A stretch of DNA of 64,000 nt from M3007 sp965249785 (GTDB taxonomy: Bacteria; Bacteroidota; Bacteroidia; Chitinophagales; Saprospiraceae). The stretch is taken from the NCBI GenBank assembly GCA_965249785.1, contig CBDFMU010000005.1:110901-174900 (forward strand), read 5' to 3'. The notes under the pieces are model-generated. The model worked only from the letters and a program-made list of their open reading frames with translations. It was not told the DNA's origin and ran no database searches. The position numbers were made by a program, and so were the translations under genes. Below are positions 1 to 10,100 of the stretch, one piece after another. The stretch's first letter is position 1, and each line of letters starts with the position of its first letter.

Positions 1-147
1 TAGCGCATAACGCAGTGCCACATATTCACTGACGTAGCGGGCTAGTATAATGAACAAACCACAACCAAACAAACGGCCAATGTATAAGCCCAATTCGTGG
101 TTAAAAATGTAGGTAAACTCAAAATTTATAAAGATAATTTTGACCAC
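1..147 (-). pseudogene. C-terminal continuation of the MFS transporter, behind an in-frame stop
   Basis: Reading the minus strand straight through the TGA at 148-150 in the same frame gives about 49 further codons to the window edge without another stop. Codons 1-120 read as a typical MFS tail, beginning EFTYIFNHELGLYIGR and continuing hydrophobic. Between the last good residue upstream (RN) and this tail lie 33 nt (121-153) that contain the stop and look unrelated to the protein. The gene therefore seems to have taken an 11-codon in-frame insertion with a stop codon. The true 3' end lies outside the window. Confidence 0.6.
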
Positions 148-1200
148 TCAATCATTGCGTTTTTCCTTCGCTGCTACATAATCAATGACTTTCATCTGAA
201 TCGGAAAATAAGCAATATCCAATAGTGGGCGAGCGAAAGCCAGACAGACGCCAAATAGAATTACGCCAGTAGCAGAAAACAGGGCCGCATTAAATAGCGC
301 ACCTAATACAAAGAGCGACAATCCAATCGTGTAAATAGTGAGACGGTGCTTTGGTTGGGCCCAGCGACCCAGAAAATACAATAATATAGCCGACAATAAA
401 GCCACCACTGACTGAATCGCCCCCAGCGAACCTTCTTGCCCTACCAGACGCATTACCAGCATAGTAGGAGCCGTTACAATATAGCCTTGCGCCACACCTT
501 TTAGTGCGGCCATGCCCAGCATTTTATTCCACAAACGGTCAAAGTTAAAAAACAGGAAACGCGACTTTTTCGGGTTCTGGAATTCGCCCCGATGCACTAG
601 AATAGAGGCCAGTATAGTCATCACGAAAACGCAAGCCGTCACGATGTAATAAGCGAAGTTCACATTGTCGTGAAACCAGCCGTTTTTCTGCGTGGACGCA
701 ATAAAAGCACCTACCGTAGCAGGTACCACAATACCAGTCATGGTGTAAAAGAAAGTTTCTATTCCATAATAGTAATTTCTATTACTGTCTTTGGTAGTGT
801 TTAACGCCAGGAAATCGCGGTTGGCCCAGAAAAAACCATAAGAAAGCCCCATAATCAGCCCCGCTAAAAATACGCCAATTGTATTAAGTTGATCCAGTGA
901 CATCATGGCCGCCATAGACACGCCACTGAGCAACATACCCAACGAATAAAGCCGCGAAATTGGCACGCGATTGAGCAAAAAGCCATTGATCATAAAAGTC
1001 GTGGGAATACCCGTATAGACGGCTAACTGAAAGATCACGACCAGACTAATATCGGAAGAATTACGCATGATGTAGGCTCCGACAAACAACTCGATGACTG
1101 GTATAACCATGCCGTAGATGAGGTTAGTCAAGAGCAACGTCCGCATACCGAGTGGATGCGACTGGAAAAAGGCGATTTCCTGTGTAAGTTTTTTAAACAT
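148..1200 (-). CDS. MFS transporter (sugar-type), C-terminally interrupted
   Basis: This is a 350-residue polytopic membrane protein with about ten hydrophobic segments, consistent with a major facilitator superfamily permease of the inner membrane. The order of helices, the central cytoplasmic loop (around residues 205-225, rich in K/R) and motifs such as GLSYGFFWANRDF fit MFS; the substrate cannot be read from sequence. It is the last visible gene of the minus-strand PUL, downstream of a GH130 mannoside enzyme, so import of a released mono- or oligosaccharide is the natural inference. The reading frame ends at TGA 148-150, but homologous-looking sequence continues in frame beyond it, so the product is probably short by two or more helices. 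Start ATG at 1200 gives a short cytoplasmic N-terminus. Confidence 0.8.
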   Translation of the reverse strand: MFKKLTQEIAFFQSHPLGMRTLLLTNLIYGMVIPVIELFVGAYIMRNSSDISLVVIFQLAVYTGIPTTFMINGFLLNRVPISRLYSLGMLLSGVSMAAMMSLDQLNTIGVFLAGLIMGLSYGFFWANRDFLALNTTKDSNRNYYYGIETFFYTMTGIVVPATVGAFIASTQKNGWFHDNVNFAYYIVTACVFVMTILASILVHRGEFQNPKKSRFLFFNFDRLWNKMLGMAALKGVAQGYIVTAPTMLVMRLVGQEGSLGAIQSVVALLSAILLYFLGRWAQPKHRLTIYTIGLSLFVLGALFNAALFSATGVILFGVCLAFARPLLDIAYFPIQMKVIDYVAAKEKRND

Positions 1201-1276
1201 AATCAGCGTAAGTGGTTATTAGTTAGCAGTTATTGGTATTGGTATTTTAAAGTTGGTTTGTGACTTTTAATGAGTA

Positions 1277-1524
1277 ATGTTACGCATGATATAGAAGCCA
1301 AACTGCACTTACAAAAACCCTAAAAGGGTTGAATATAAATAGCCCCGTATGAAATGCGGGGAACAAGTAAAATTATTAGGACAACTCTGAAAGGGGTTGA
1401 ACCGGGTGCGCTGGTTGGCGTTGTTCAACCCTTTTCAGGGTTGCTTCGATCTTGCTCTTTAACCCCCAGTTTCACTGGGGGCTATTCGTATTTGACCCCT
1501 TCGGGGTCATCTCGTGCGTAACAT
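1277..1524. repeat. Nested palindromic element with several G/C-rich hairpins
   Basis: This fills most of the 460-bp gap between the MFS and GH130 genes. Outer arms at 1277-1289 and 1512-1524 are inverted repeats (13 bp, one mismatch). Inside are a small stem at 1314-1330, a CCCCGTA/TGCGGGG stem near 1343-1361, long arms at about 1381-1401 and 1432-1452 (CAAC..GGTTGAAC against GTTCAACC..GTTG), a CCCCCAG/CTGGGGG stem near 1464-1483, and GACCCC/GGGGTC at 1494-1508. No coding potential was seen. It resembles REP-like repeats of Bacteroidota, and an element of similar plan lies at 39875-40062. Confidence 0.6.
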
Positions 1525-1660
1525 CAGTTAATAATGCTATTATTGACTAAATAGTAAGTTGCTAACTTCAACCCTAGTCTGTCATTCTAATGCAGAAATA
1601 TGGATCACTCGCTTTTCGCCACAAAATGCTATGATATTTTTTTAATCCGCCAAAGCAGCA

Positions 1661-2740
1661 TTAAGACATTACTGTGTAGACTGCTTTATTACTTTTCTCT
1701 GCTTCTAATTGCACCAAAATATCTTGGATCGACAATTTCGCGCCACAAATAACCTCATCCGAAGCGCCATAATACATCGTTATTTCGTCCCCATTCACAA
1801 GATGTCCATTCGTAAAAACCACATTTCCAAAAAAACCGCGCATTTCATAGTCCGCGACTGGTTCTAAGAGTGGTTCGTCAGAGCGAGCTAGTACTTTGGA
1901 AGGATCTTCTAAATCCAGTAAAACAGCCCCCAGGGAATAGCGGTGATTGGCGTCAGCCCCGTGATAGATTTGCAGCCAGCCCGCTTCCGTTTTGATAGGA
2001 GCAGCACCCGCCCCGACGCGCGCCGAGTCCCACATGCCCTCCCGCGTCCGCAAGAGGCAATGATGCCCGCCCCAATGGAGCGTATCGGGTGAAGAAGCCA
2101 GCCAAATGTAATTACCGCCCACAAATACACTCGAAGGTCGGTGCAGACAGTAGTATTTTCCATTAATTTTTTCTTCAAACAGGCAGCAATCTTTATTGTG
2201 CGGTGGCAAAATCATGCCCACGCGGTCGAAAGTGCGCCAATCTCGGGTGCGCATCAAGCCAACGCCGACGCCATTTTCCGAGACTTGCGTATACGTCAGG
2301 TGATAGATGCCATCTATCAAACTCACGCGACAATCTTCTATCCCAAAGGTCTCTAATGGGCCCTGTCCAAATATCTTGGTTGGTCGGTCAGTGGGTTCAT
2401 AGAAATGCACACCGTCGTCGCTGCACACCATTCGCAGGTGTGAAATAGTAGTCAGGTAAGTATTGCCTTTATAATTTATGATCCGGGCATCGGACAAGTC
2501 CAGTTGTGGATCGTTTTTTTCAAATTCTAAAATGTGCAGGCTCCCGTCGGGTTGCATGACCGGAAAAGAGATCATCCCGTCTTTTTGGGCAGGCCGCTCT
2601 GCTACACGCAGCAATAACCAGGTCTTATTGTCAAAAGAAAAAACACCGGGATTCAGCACGCATTCCACCATCAAACCAGGTTGGCTGGGCCGAATGTCTT
2701 GGGTTTTTATAATGGGATTTTGCGTAAATCGGTTGGTCAT
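1661..2740 (-). CDS. Glycoside hydrolase family 130 beta-mannoside phosphorylase/mannosidase
   Basis: A protein of about 359 residues, usual length for GH130, a five-bladed beta-propeller family that phosphorolyses or hydrolyses beta-mannosides. Visible marks are the N-terminal NPGVFSFDNKTWLLLRV, the catalytic-Asp region FGIEDCRVSLIDG (around residue 135) and repeated propeller strands such as WLQIYHGAD and MYYGASDE. There is no signal peptide, so it acts in the cytoplasm, which fits a phosphorylase working on sugar imported by the neighbouring MFS permease. I prefer the ATG at 2740 over an in-frame GTG three codons upstream. Whether it is a phosphorylase or a GH130 beta-1,2-mannosidase depends on phosphate-binding residues I cannot assign safely. 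Confidence 0.88.
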   Translation of the reverse strand: MTNRFTQNPIIKTQDIRPSQPGLMVECVLNPGVFSFDNKTWLLLRVAERPAQKDGMISFPVMQPDGSLHILEFEKNDPQLDLSDARIINYKGNTYLTTISHLRMVCSDDGVHFYEPTDRPTKIFGQGPLETFGIEDCRVSLIDGIYHLTYTQVSENGVGVGLMRTRDWRTFDRVGMILPPHNKDCCLFEEKINGKYYCLHRPSSVFVGGNYIWLASSPDTLHWGGHHCLLRTREGMWDSARVGAGAAPIKTEAGWLQIYHGADANHRYSLGAVLLDLEDPSKVLARSDEPLLEPVADYEMRGFFGNVVFTNGHLVNGDEITMYYGASDEVICGAKLSIQDILVQLEAEKSNKAVYTVMS

Positions 2741-2929
2741 AAAATTCACTGAATTTCCGTTGGAAGATTGCTGAAAAAATGGGGGTAAATAGTTGATAAG
2801 CGTTGATGAAGGTTTACTAGGCTGATTAATAGTTATTAAAGCGTTTTATTAAAATCACTTTAAGCTAAAAATTAGTTTTTATAAACCCTCACCAACCTTA
2901 CCAACGGCATTAAGAATATTGGCTATCCC

Positions 2930-5900
2930 TTATTTTTTCTCAAACTTCACTGAACCTATGTTCTTTCCATCCTGTACAAAATTGAGGAAGTAAGTACCGG
3001 CTGGGTAGGTATGCACATCCATCGAGAATTGTCCTGCTGGCATTTCATTTTTACCGAAACGCATAGCACTTAACTGGCGACCTTGAATATCGGAAACACG
3101 CAGCAACATTGGCTGTTTGGTATCGAGCGAGTGCTTGATCCAGAGCAGATCGGTAGCCGGATTCGGAAATACCGTCACCTTTTGTTGTAGTGCCAGGCTC
3201 AAATCGTCCTTCGTGCTGGTTGTACCAGCTTGGTAGAGGTGCAGAATTTCTTCGGCAGTCAAGGCTTTGTTGTAGATTTTCACTTCGTCCAGTGCACCGT
3301 GGAAGTACTGGCCACCATCGATAGGATTGCTGGCCATACCCAATGGGCGATTGGTACTGTTGAGTTCCGTAGGTGCCGGGAGCGTGTTGACTGCTTCGCC
3401 GTTTACATAAATAATGTCATTCGTGCCATCATGGACCATCGTGACGTACCACCAGAAGCCAGGTACCAGCTCGTTGCCGTCGCCGCTATCCATATCGTGG
3501 ATATAGCCTGTGGGGAATTGAGTACTGGTACCATTGGTTGTCCAAACAATTTTGGTGTGCTTGGGCAACGAGATTTTCCAGCGTTGGCTCCAGTGACCAA
3601 AATCAAGAATATAGGCTTCTGCATCCAATGGATTTAAACTGTCAATACGAATCCAGAATCCTACGGTGGTATAGTCAGAAATCAGTTGCACCGCATTAGG
3701 AACCAGTACGGAATCCCGGTCGCCGTCGAACTTGAGGTCCTGGTTGCCACCATTCGCGTGGTCAGTGGCTGATTCAAACACTGGATTACCACCAATCACC
3801 CCGTGGTTAGCATACGGTGTGGCATCGTTGGCGTTCCCTTCAAACGGGTACCAGGCTACCAGACCGGCTTCGCCAGTGTTGATTTCGGCATCGGTCGTCA
3901 ACGTAATTTCCGACACATCGGAGTTGTTGCCAGCATTGTCAAAGGCATAAATCTCGAACGAGTATGGCGTCTGCGGGTCAAGTCCATTGATCAAAACCGA
4001 CGTAGCATTGGCAGCCAGCGAGTCAAAGAAAGTACCATCTACAGTCACCACATAGCCGCCTAAAATACGGTCGTCTACGGAAGCATCCCAGGACAGCAGC
4101 ACGGAATGCGAGCCAGTCGCACCGCTCAGGTTGCCGGGAGCGGTAGGTGGAGTAGTATCGGGCGATTCGTCTTCGCCAGAAGTCACATTGAGCGTAGTAA
4201 TCAAGGATTCATTGCCCTCCGCATCTACGGCAGAAACGCCGAAGACGAAATGAGTCAACGGGGTCAGGGCGGAGAACGAAGTGTGCAAATCAGGAGTGGT
4301 CACTACCAGTGCACCGTCTTGGTACACATTGTATGCTTCTACACCCACATTATCCATTGCTGGAAGCCAGGCCAGCGACACATTGGTGAAGCTCACTTCC
4401 GCCGTCAGATTGAGCGGTGCGCAGGGTGCTTCGGTATCGGTGCTGGTCGGAGCCTGATTTTGCGCAGCATATAAAGCCGCGATTTCAGCCGCCGTCAACG
4501 CAGTATTGTAAATCTGAATATCGTCCAGTGAACCGTGGAAATAGTTATTGTTATTAATTGGATCAAAACCAATACCCAGTGGTTTGGTCGTCGTATCAAG
4601 TGCGCCAGTGCTGGTCTTCGCATTAACTTGCACGCCATTGAAATAGATAATATCCTGGCTGCCATCGTGTACCATCACGACTTGTGTCCAAGTGCCAACT
4701 GTCAGTGGCGTACCGGAATCCAAATCGCTGCAACACACCCCACCTGCGTGGGTGGTGAATACTGGTTTGCCGTGGTTGGGCAGCGAAATTTTCCAGCGTT
4801 CCTGATAACCGCCATCCGAGAGGATGTAGGTTTCGCCGGAAGCGGGTAAAGAGGCCGGATTGATCCAGAAACTAATCGTCGTGTTGGCCGAATTTAGTTG
4901 TGGAGAATTAGCGGCGGTCAGCGATTGATCTATACCATTGAACGAATAGGCGCGATTGGCTTTGCCAAAACGGTCGGTCGTCAATTGTGCACCTTGCACG
5001 GTAGCATTGTTGCTGTAAGCAGTCGCGTCGTTGGCGTTGCCAGTAGCCTGATAATCAGCGACTAAGTTGCCGGAAATTACTGGCGTTGCATTTTGTGCAG
5101 CATATAAGGCAGCAATTTCGATCGCCGTCAAAGCGCGGTTATAAATCTGAATATCGTCCAGCGAACCGTCGAAAAAGCCGTTATTGTTGAGCGGATCGTA
5201 ACCAATACCCAATGGAGAGCTGGTTTTATCCAGTGCACCAGTAGACGTTTTTGCGTTGACTTGTACGCCATTGAAATAGATGATGTCTTGTGCGCCATCG
5301 TGGACCATAACGACATGTGTCCAGGTACCGACGGTCAATGGCGTGCCGGAGTCCAGATCGCTACAGCACACACCGCCCGCGTGGGTAGTGAAAACTGGCT
5401 TGCCATGATTAGGCAACGAAATTTTCCAACGCTGCTGATAGCCACCGTTGGAGAGAAGGTACACCTCGCCCGAAGCAGGTAAAGCGTCGGGTTTCACCCA
5501 AAAACTGATGGTCGTATAATCGGATTGCAGGGCTGCGGAATTATCAGCCGTTGCATAGCCGGTCAGTGCATTGGAAGCCATGCCGAAGCGGTTGGTGGTA
5601 GCTGCTGCACCCTCGTCCAGTTCGGCATCATTACCAAATTGTGTGGCATCTTTTCCATTTCCATTGAGGGAATACGAGGCGACCAGGTCAGTTGCTGTAC
5701 CTGGAAAAGCAGATTCAGTAGCGTATAAGCCAGTAATAGCAGCAGGGGTAAGCGCATAATTGTAGATGGAAATATCATCAATCGCGCCGTCAAAGAAGCC
5801 ATTGTTATTAAATGGATCGTAACCGATAGCCAGTGTCTTAGTGGTAGCATCCAAAGCACCTGCGGAAGCCTTGGAGTTTACTTGTACGCCATTGAAATAA

Positions 5901-7030
5901 ATGATGTCGCTCGTGCCATCGTGTACCATCACGACGTGCGTCCAAGTGCCGACAGTCAGCGGTGTACCAGAGTCCAGGTCGCTGCAGCAAACACCACCTG
6001 CGTGGGTGGTAAAGACTGGCTTGCCGTGATTAGGCAGCGAGATTTTGAAGCGTTCCTGATAGCCACCAAAAGAGAGCAAATAGACTTCCCCGGAGGTAGG
6101 TAAAGAATTTGGTTTCACCCAAAAACTGATGGTCGTGGTAGCCGAATTGAGTTGTGCGGCATTTGATGCGCTCACCGTAGAAGACGTGCCATCCAACAAC
6201 AATGCACTGTTGCCATAACCGAAACGGTCGGTCGTCAAGCTAGCCGTCGATATATCAGCGGTGTTAGTGAAATCTGTGGCATCAGTGCCATTGTCGTCAA
6301 AAGTGTAGTTTGCCACTTCGCCCTGTGGTACCACTGGCGCAATGTTTTGGGTGGCATACAACATAGCAATTTGAGCAGCGGTCAAGGCCACATCAAACAA
6401 TTGCACGTCATCAATAGACCCGTTGAACGAACCATTGTTGTTGATGGCATCGTAGCCAATACCAAGTGGTTTGGTCGTCGAATCAAGTGCACCAGTTGAG
6501 GCTTTCGCGTTGACTTGTACACCATTGAAATAGATAATGTCCTGTGTGCCATCGTGTACTGCAACGACGTGCGTCCAGGTACCGATGGTCAATGGGGTAC
6601 CGGAATCCAGATCGCTGCAACATACGCCGCCCGCGTGGGTGGTGAACACTGGCTTGCCGTGGTTGGGCAGCGAGATTTTGAAACGCTCCTGATAGCCGCC
6701 CAGGGAAATCAAATACACTTCTCCCGTGGCCGGAAAAGCGTTCGGTTTCACCCAGAAACTGACTGTCGCATTGGGCGAATTCAGTTGGGCGGCATTTTCA
6801 GCGTGGATGGCACTTTGTACACCATCGAAAGAAAATGCACTGTTTGCCAAGCCAAAGCGGTCTTGGGTAAGGGTCGCGCCATTGACCGAGGCATTGTTGG
6901 CAAAAGACGACTTGTCTTTAGCACTGCCGGAGAACGGGTAATTGGCGACCGGAGTTTGCGCGAATGCGCCAATGGCAGCAAATAGCCAGCCAAAGACGAG
7001 TAAATGCGTAATTTGTAAACGCCGTTTCAT
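2930..7030 (-). CDS. Secreted multi-LamG, fibronectin type III protein with T9SS sorting domain
   Basis: 1366 residues. A signal peptide covers residues 1-25 (ends AIGAFAQ). Four concanavalin-A/LamG modules follow in tandem at roughly 28-230, 238-440, 447-645 and 655-858. Each contains the block HGKPVFTTHAGGVCCSDLD at a spacing of about 210 residues. Two fibronectin type III domains occupy about 870-1055, and a fifth, divergent LamG module without the CC pair about 1062-1275. The last 80 residues (VFPNPATDLLWI, then GTYFLNFVQDGK) form a type A T9SS sorting signal, so the protein is exported and probably anchored at the cell surface. No catalytic domain is seen; binding of the PUL glycan is the likely role. 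The four tandem modules are nearly identical, pointing to recent internal duplication. Confidence 0.85.
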   Translation of the reverse strand: MKRRLQITHLLVFGWLFAAIGAFAQTPVANYPFSGSAKDKSSFANNASVNGATLTQDRFGLANSAFSFDGVQSAIHAENAAQLNSPNATVSFWVKPNAFPATGEVYLISLGGYQERFKISLPNHGKPVFTTHAGGVCCSDLDSGTPLTIGTWTHVVAVHDGTQDIIYFNGVQVNAKASTGALDSTTKPLGIGYDAINNNGSFNGSIDDVQLFDVALTAAQIAMLYATQNIAPVVPQGEVANYTFDDNGTDATDFTNTADISTASLTTDRFGYGNSALLLDGTSSTVSASNAAQLNSATTTISFWVKPNSLPTSGEVYLLSFGGYQERFKISLPNHGKPVFTTHAGGVCCSDLDSGTPLTVGTWTHVVMVHDGTSDIIYFNGVQVNSKASAGALDATTKTLAIGYDPFNNNGFFDGAIDDISIYNYALTPAAITGLYATESAFPGTATDLVASYSLNGNGKDATQFGNDAELDEGAAATTNRFGMASNALTGYATADNSAALQSDYTTISFWVKPDALPASGEVYLLSNGGYQQRWKISLPNHGKPVFTTHAGGVCCSDLDSGTPLTVGTWTHVVMVHDGAQDIIYFNGVQVNAKTSTGALDKTSSPLGIGYDPLNNNGFFDGSLDDIQIYNRALTAIEIAALYAAQNATPVISGNLVADYQATGNANDATAYSNNATVQGAQLTTDRFGKANRAYSFNGIDQSLTAANSPQLNSANTTISFWINPASLPASGETYILSDGGYQERWKISLPNHGKPVFTTHAGGVCCSDLDSGTPLTVGTWTQVVMVHDGSQDIIYFNGVQVNAKTSTGALDTTTKPLGIGFDPINNNNYFHGSLDDIQIYNTALTAAEIAALYAAQNQAPTSTDTEAPCAPLNLTAEVSFTNVSLAWLPAMDNVGVEAYNVYQDGALVVTTPDLHTSFSALTPLTHFVFGVSAVDAEGNESLITTLNVTSGEDESPDTTPPTAPGNLSGATGSHSVLLSWDASVDDRILGGYVVTVDGTFFDSLAANATSVLINGLDPQTPYSFEIYAFDNAGNNSDVSEITLTTDAEINTGEAGLVAWYPFEGNANDATPYANHGVIGGNPVFESATDHANGGNQDLKFDGDRDSVLVPNAVQLISDYTTVGFWIRIDSLNPLDAEAYILDFGHWSQRWKISLPKHTKIVWTTNGTSTQFPTGYIHDMDSGDGNELVPGFWWYVTMVHDGTNDIIYVNGEAVNTLPAPTELNSTNRPLGMASNPIDGGQYFHGALDEVKIYNKALTAEEILHLYQAGTTSTKDDLSLALQQKVTVFPNPATDLLWIKHSLDTKQPMLLRVSDIQGRQLSAMRFGKNEMPAGQFSMDVHTYPAGTYFLNFVQDGKNIGSVKFEKK

Positions 7031-7110
7031 GATCAGGTAAATTTTTGAATTTTGAAAAAAATGTGATTTGGGTGTTCTTATTGATTGGTTAATTCTTTTC
7101 TTGATTTTCT

Positions 7111-7143
7111 AAACCTCATAGGTTTCAAAGATCTATGAGGTTT
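7111..7143 (-). terminator. Hairpin downstream of the secreted PUL enzyme
   Basis: A perfect 11-bp stem (AAACCTCATAG at 7111-7121, CTATGAGGTTT at 7133-7143) with an 11-nt loop sits just past the stop of the gene at 7161. In the minus direction it is followed by a fairly T-rich stretch. A terminator or processing site inside the PUL is likely. Confidence 0.5.
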
Positions 7144-7160
7144 AAATGGTGCATTTCTAC

Positions 7161-10100
7161 TTACATCTTCACAAATCTGGCCGCAGTAGAAACCGAATTT
7201 GATTTAAAAACCACTACATAAACCCCTGACTTCCAATTTTTTGTGTCAATTTCTGCCGTCATGTTTTCTTTCACCACTTGTTCCTGCATTAGTTTCCCTT
7301 CTATATTATATACCGACAATTTCCCCGCTGATTCTAACTCCACTGGAAATTGCACCGTCAATTTTTCGCCAACTGGATTGGGTGATAACAGCAATTTTTC
7401 AGATTGATTGAATAGGTCGGATACTGCCGTTGGAATGTTGCCGTAAAGGGTTTGCACCGCTTCCGGGGTCAAAGCGTAATCGAATATTTTTACTTCGTCA
7501 ATAATACCCTTGAAATTATAGTCGGCAACGTCCGGCAGCATTTGTCCAATTAGAAAAGGAATGCTGGCAGTACGGATCAGACCGGTCAAAGGCTTGTAAC
7601 TATGCAGTTGACCATTCAGATACAGAGCCATCAAACTGCCATCGTAAGTCACAGCGATATGGTAAATACTGTCTACTGCGATGCTTTTTTCACTATCGAG
7701 ATCGGCGGTAGTCACCAGGGTGTTGACCGTCCAGCGAATTTTTTTTTCGGGCGTAATGGAGACTTTCCAGCGATTCTGCCAACTGCCATGCGATAGTATA
7801 AACGACTCCCGATCCGGCAAAGCCAGCGGCTCGATCCAGGCACTCACCGTAATAGCCTGCTGAAAATTAAGTAACGGATCGTTCGCTACAGTCACTTTGT
7901 CATTAGAACCATCGAAACGGCCTGCACTGGTCGGGTTACCCCAAAAATCGGGGACAAACAATACGCCGCCGCTGGTTTGGCCGTGTAGTTGGTGACCACT
8001 GATGTCATTCGCGTTACCGGAAAAAGGATAATGGGCGATGATGCTGCCGACAGTATTGGCAAAGATTTTCACCAAAATATTCGTGCTGGCCTGGGCCGAC
8101 AATCCATGATTATCACTCACGGTTACATTGATCTGGAAAATACCGGGCGCAGCGGGCGCATTCCAGGTAAGCGTGCTGCCGCTGCCCACCAGACCGCCGC
8201 CATTAGTGGCCCATGTATAAGTCAATGGGTCGCCATTGGGATCGGTCGCATTAGCCGTCACCGTAATGCTGCCATTAGGAGCTACGTAAAGCGCACTCTT
8301 TTGAATCTCTAGGAGTTGCGGAGCCAAATTGATTTCAGCGACAGCATGGAGTACGACGGTAGCCGTATCTTTTTGACCCGTATCGTCGGTAACAATAGCC
8401 GTGATCGTATAGTCGCCGGGCGTGGTCGGAGCATGCCATGTTACGGTAGAACCTGTGCCAGAAAGTTGGCCGCCAGTTGCACTCCAAGTCCAGGTCAGAT
8501 TGCCAGAATCCTGATCGAAGGCTTTACCAAACACAGCGGTCGAATCGCCAAATTCTACTTCTGATTGTTCAGCTGCCACGGCTTGAATGCGTGGTGCATA
8601 TTTGAATGGCTGGGTGGTTTGGGCGTAATCCACCACTACACCGTTGATCAGCATTTTATTTTTATCGTAAGTAATAGTGCCCCCAGCAGGGGCCAGCGTC
8701 ACCAATCGGGCCTGGTCGGCAGGTAGATATAGATTTACCGTGCCGGTAACGCCTTGTAGCAAAAAGGTCTCGGAGACAGCATCGTACACATCTACTGGCG
8801 CAGCACCGACCGCCAGTTCCACGGCCTGGGTCTGCGCATAAGGATTGAAAAACAAATAGGTTGGATAAGCAGTGGCGTGATAGAAATCCGTTTTTAAAAG
8901 GTTGATCTTCAATATTCTATCCACGTTGGTTTTCTCCACGATGGACCCTAAATAACCGATGGACGAAGTGCTGTAGAGTGAAAGATTGGTGCCAGCCCAA
9001 CCGCCGCCTAAAGCGTCGCCAGTGGAGTAAGGCGAAAGACCCAGATGCTTTTCCCGCAGGGCTTCGTAGCCGATCACGTGTTCAGGATCGTAAGCATTAG
9101 TCCAGGCCGTAGCATCTTGCAGGGAGCTGGGCAAAAATCCGGGGTAGAAAAGCCGCGTGGCACTGGTCAGGTTCATCATCCATTTGCCAATGGCGCGAGC
9201 AAAACGCTTGTCGTAGCGCACCATGGGTACCAGCGCGGCGGCTTGTTGCACACCATTGAGTTGGAAGGCATAGTCGTTGCCATTGTCGTTGGCTTCCCCC
9301 ACCAAACCAGATACATCGAAACCACCCCAATTGCCAACGATCGTTCCCCAGCCGCGCAGTGCACCGCGATTGAACGACCAATTGACCATTTTTTCCACCT
9401 CGTATTTAGTCCCCAGTTCGGCGTTCATGCGGGCCGCCGTGTAGGTGCCATAGGGCAATTGCATTTCGTAGGCTGGATTGTTTGGCCACTCGCTCAGAAA
9501 TTCCATGCTCCACTCGGCGGCTTTCAGGTATTCTGGATTGCCCGTTTTTTGATAAGCATGGTATAACACCCAGGCGTAGGCTCCGGCAGCTTCCGGTTCG
9601 GGCACACTGGTGGTGTTGGGTTGCTTGGTTTTGAAATTCCAGGCGCGGTAATTCATGGATGCCTTCTGCCAGGGTTTGTCATTTCCGCCCATCGCCCGCA
9701 CTGCTTCCGCGAAACGATCGGCAATAGAAGTAAACTGGAAAGCCGCATCGCCGCCCACGTTCGGGTATAGATCGTGAATTTGGTAGAAATAGACATTAGG
9801 CATCAAATCGTACCACCAATCGTTGCCGCTGCTGGTATTCGGGTTATTCAGGTAAATCAGTTCGCCATTATTTTTATTGAAATAATCCTGACTCATCAGT
9901 ACCCAATTCTGACCGTATTGATTGGTCTTGTCGGCACCAACCAAGGTAGCACTAACGATGGAAGGTAGCACGTTAATGGCCTCGCCATTCAGCGGCGAAG
10001 CGGTACCGACATACGTATGCAGACCGAAACTCTTGTTTTGGGGATAATTAAATCCGTTGGGTTTAATATTTACCAGAGGCAAATACTGGCCGGTTTTGCT

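Noticed and set aside
4457..6949. Regularly spaced direct repeats that could suggest a CRISPR-like or satellite array
   Set aside because: They are the coding repeats of LamG modules with about 630-bp period and an open frame throughout.
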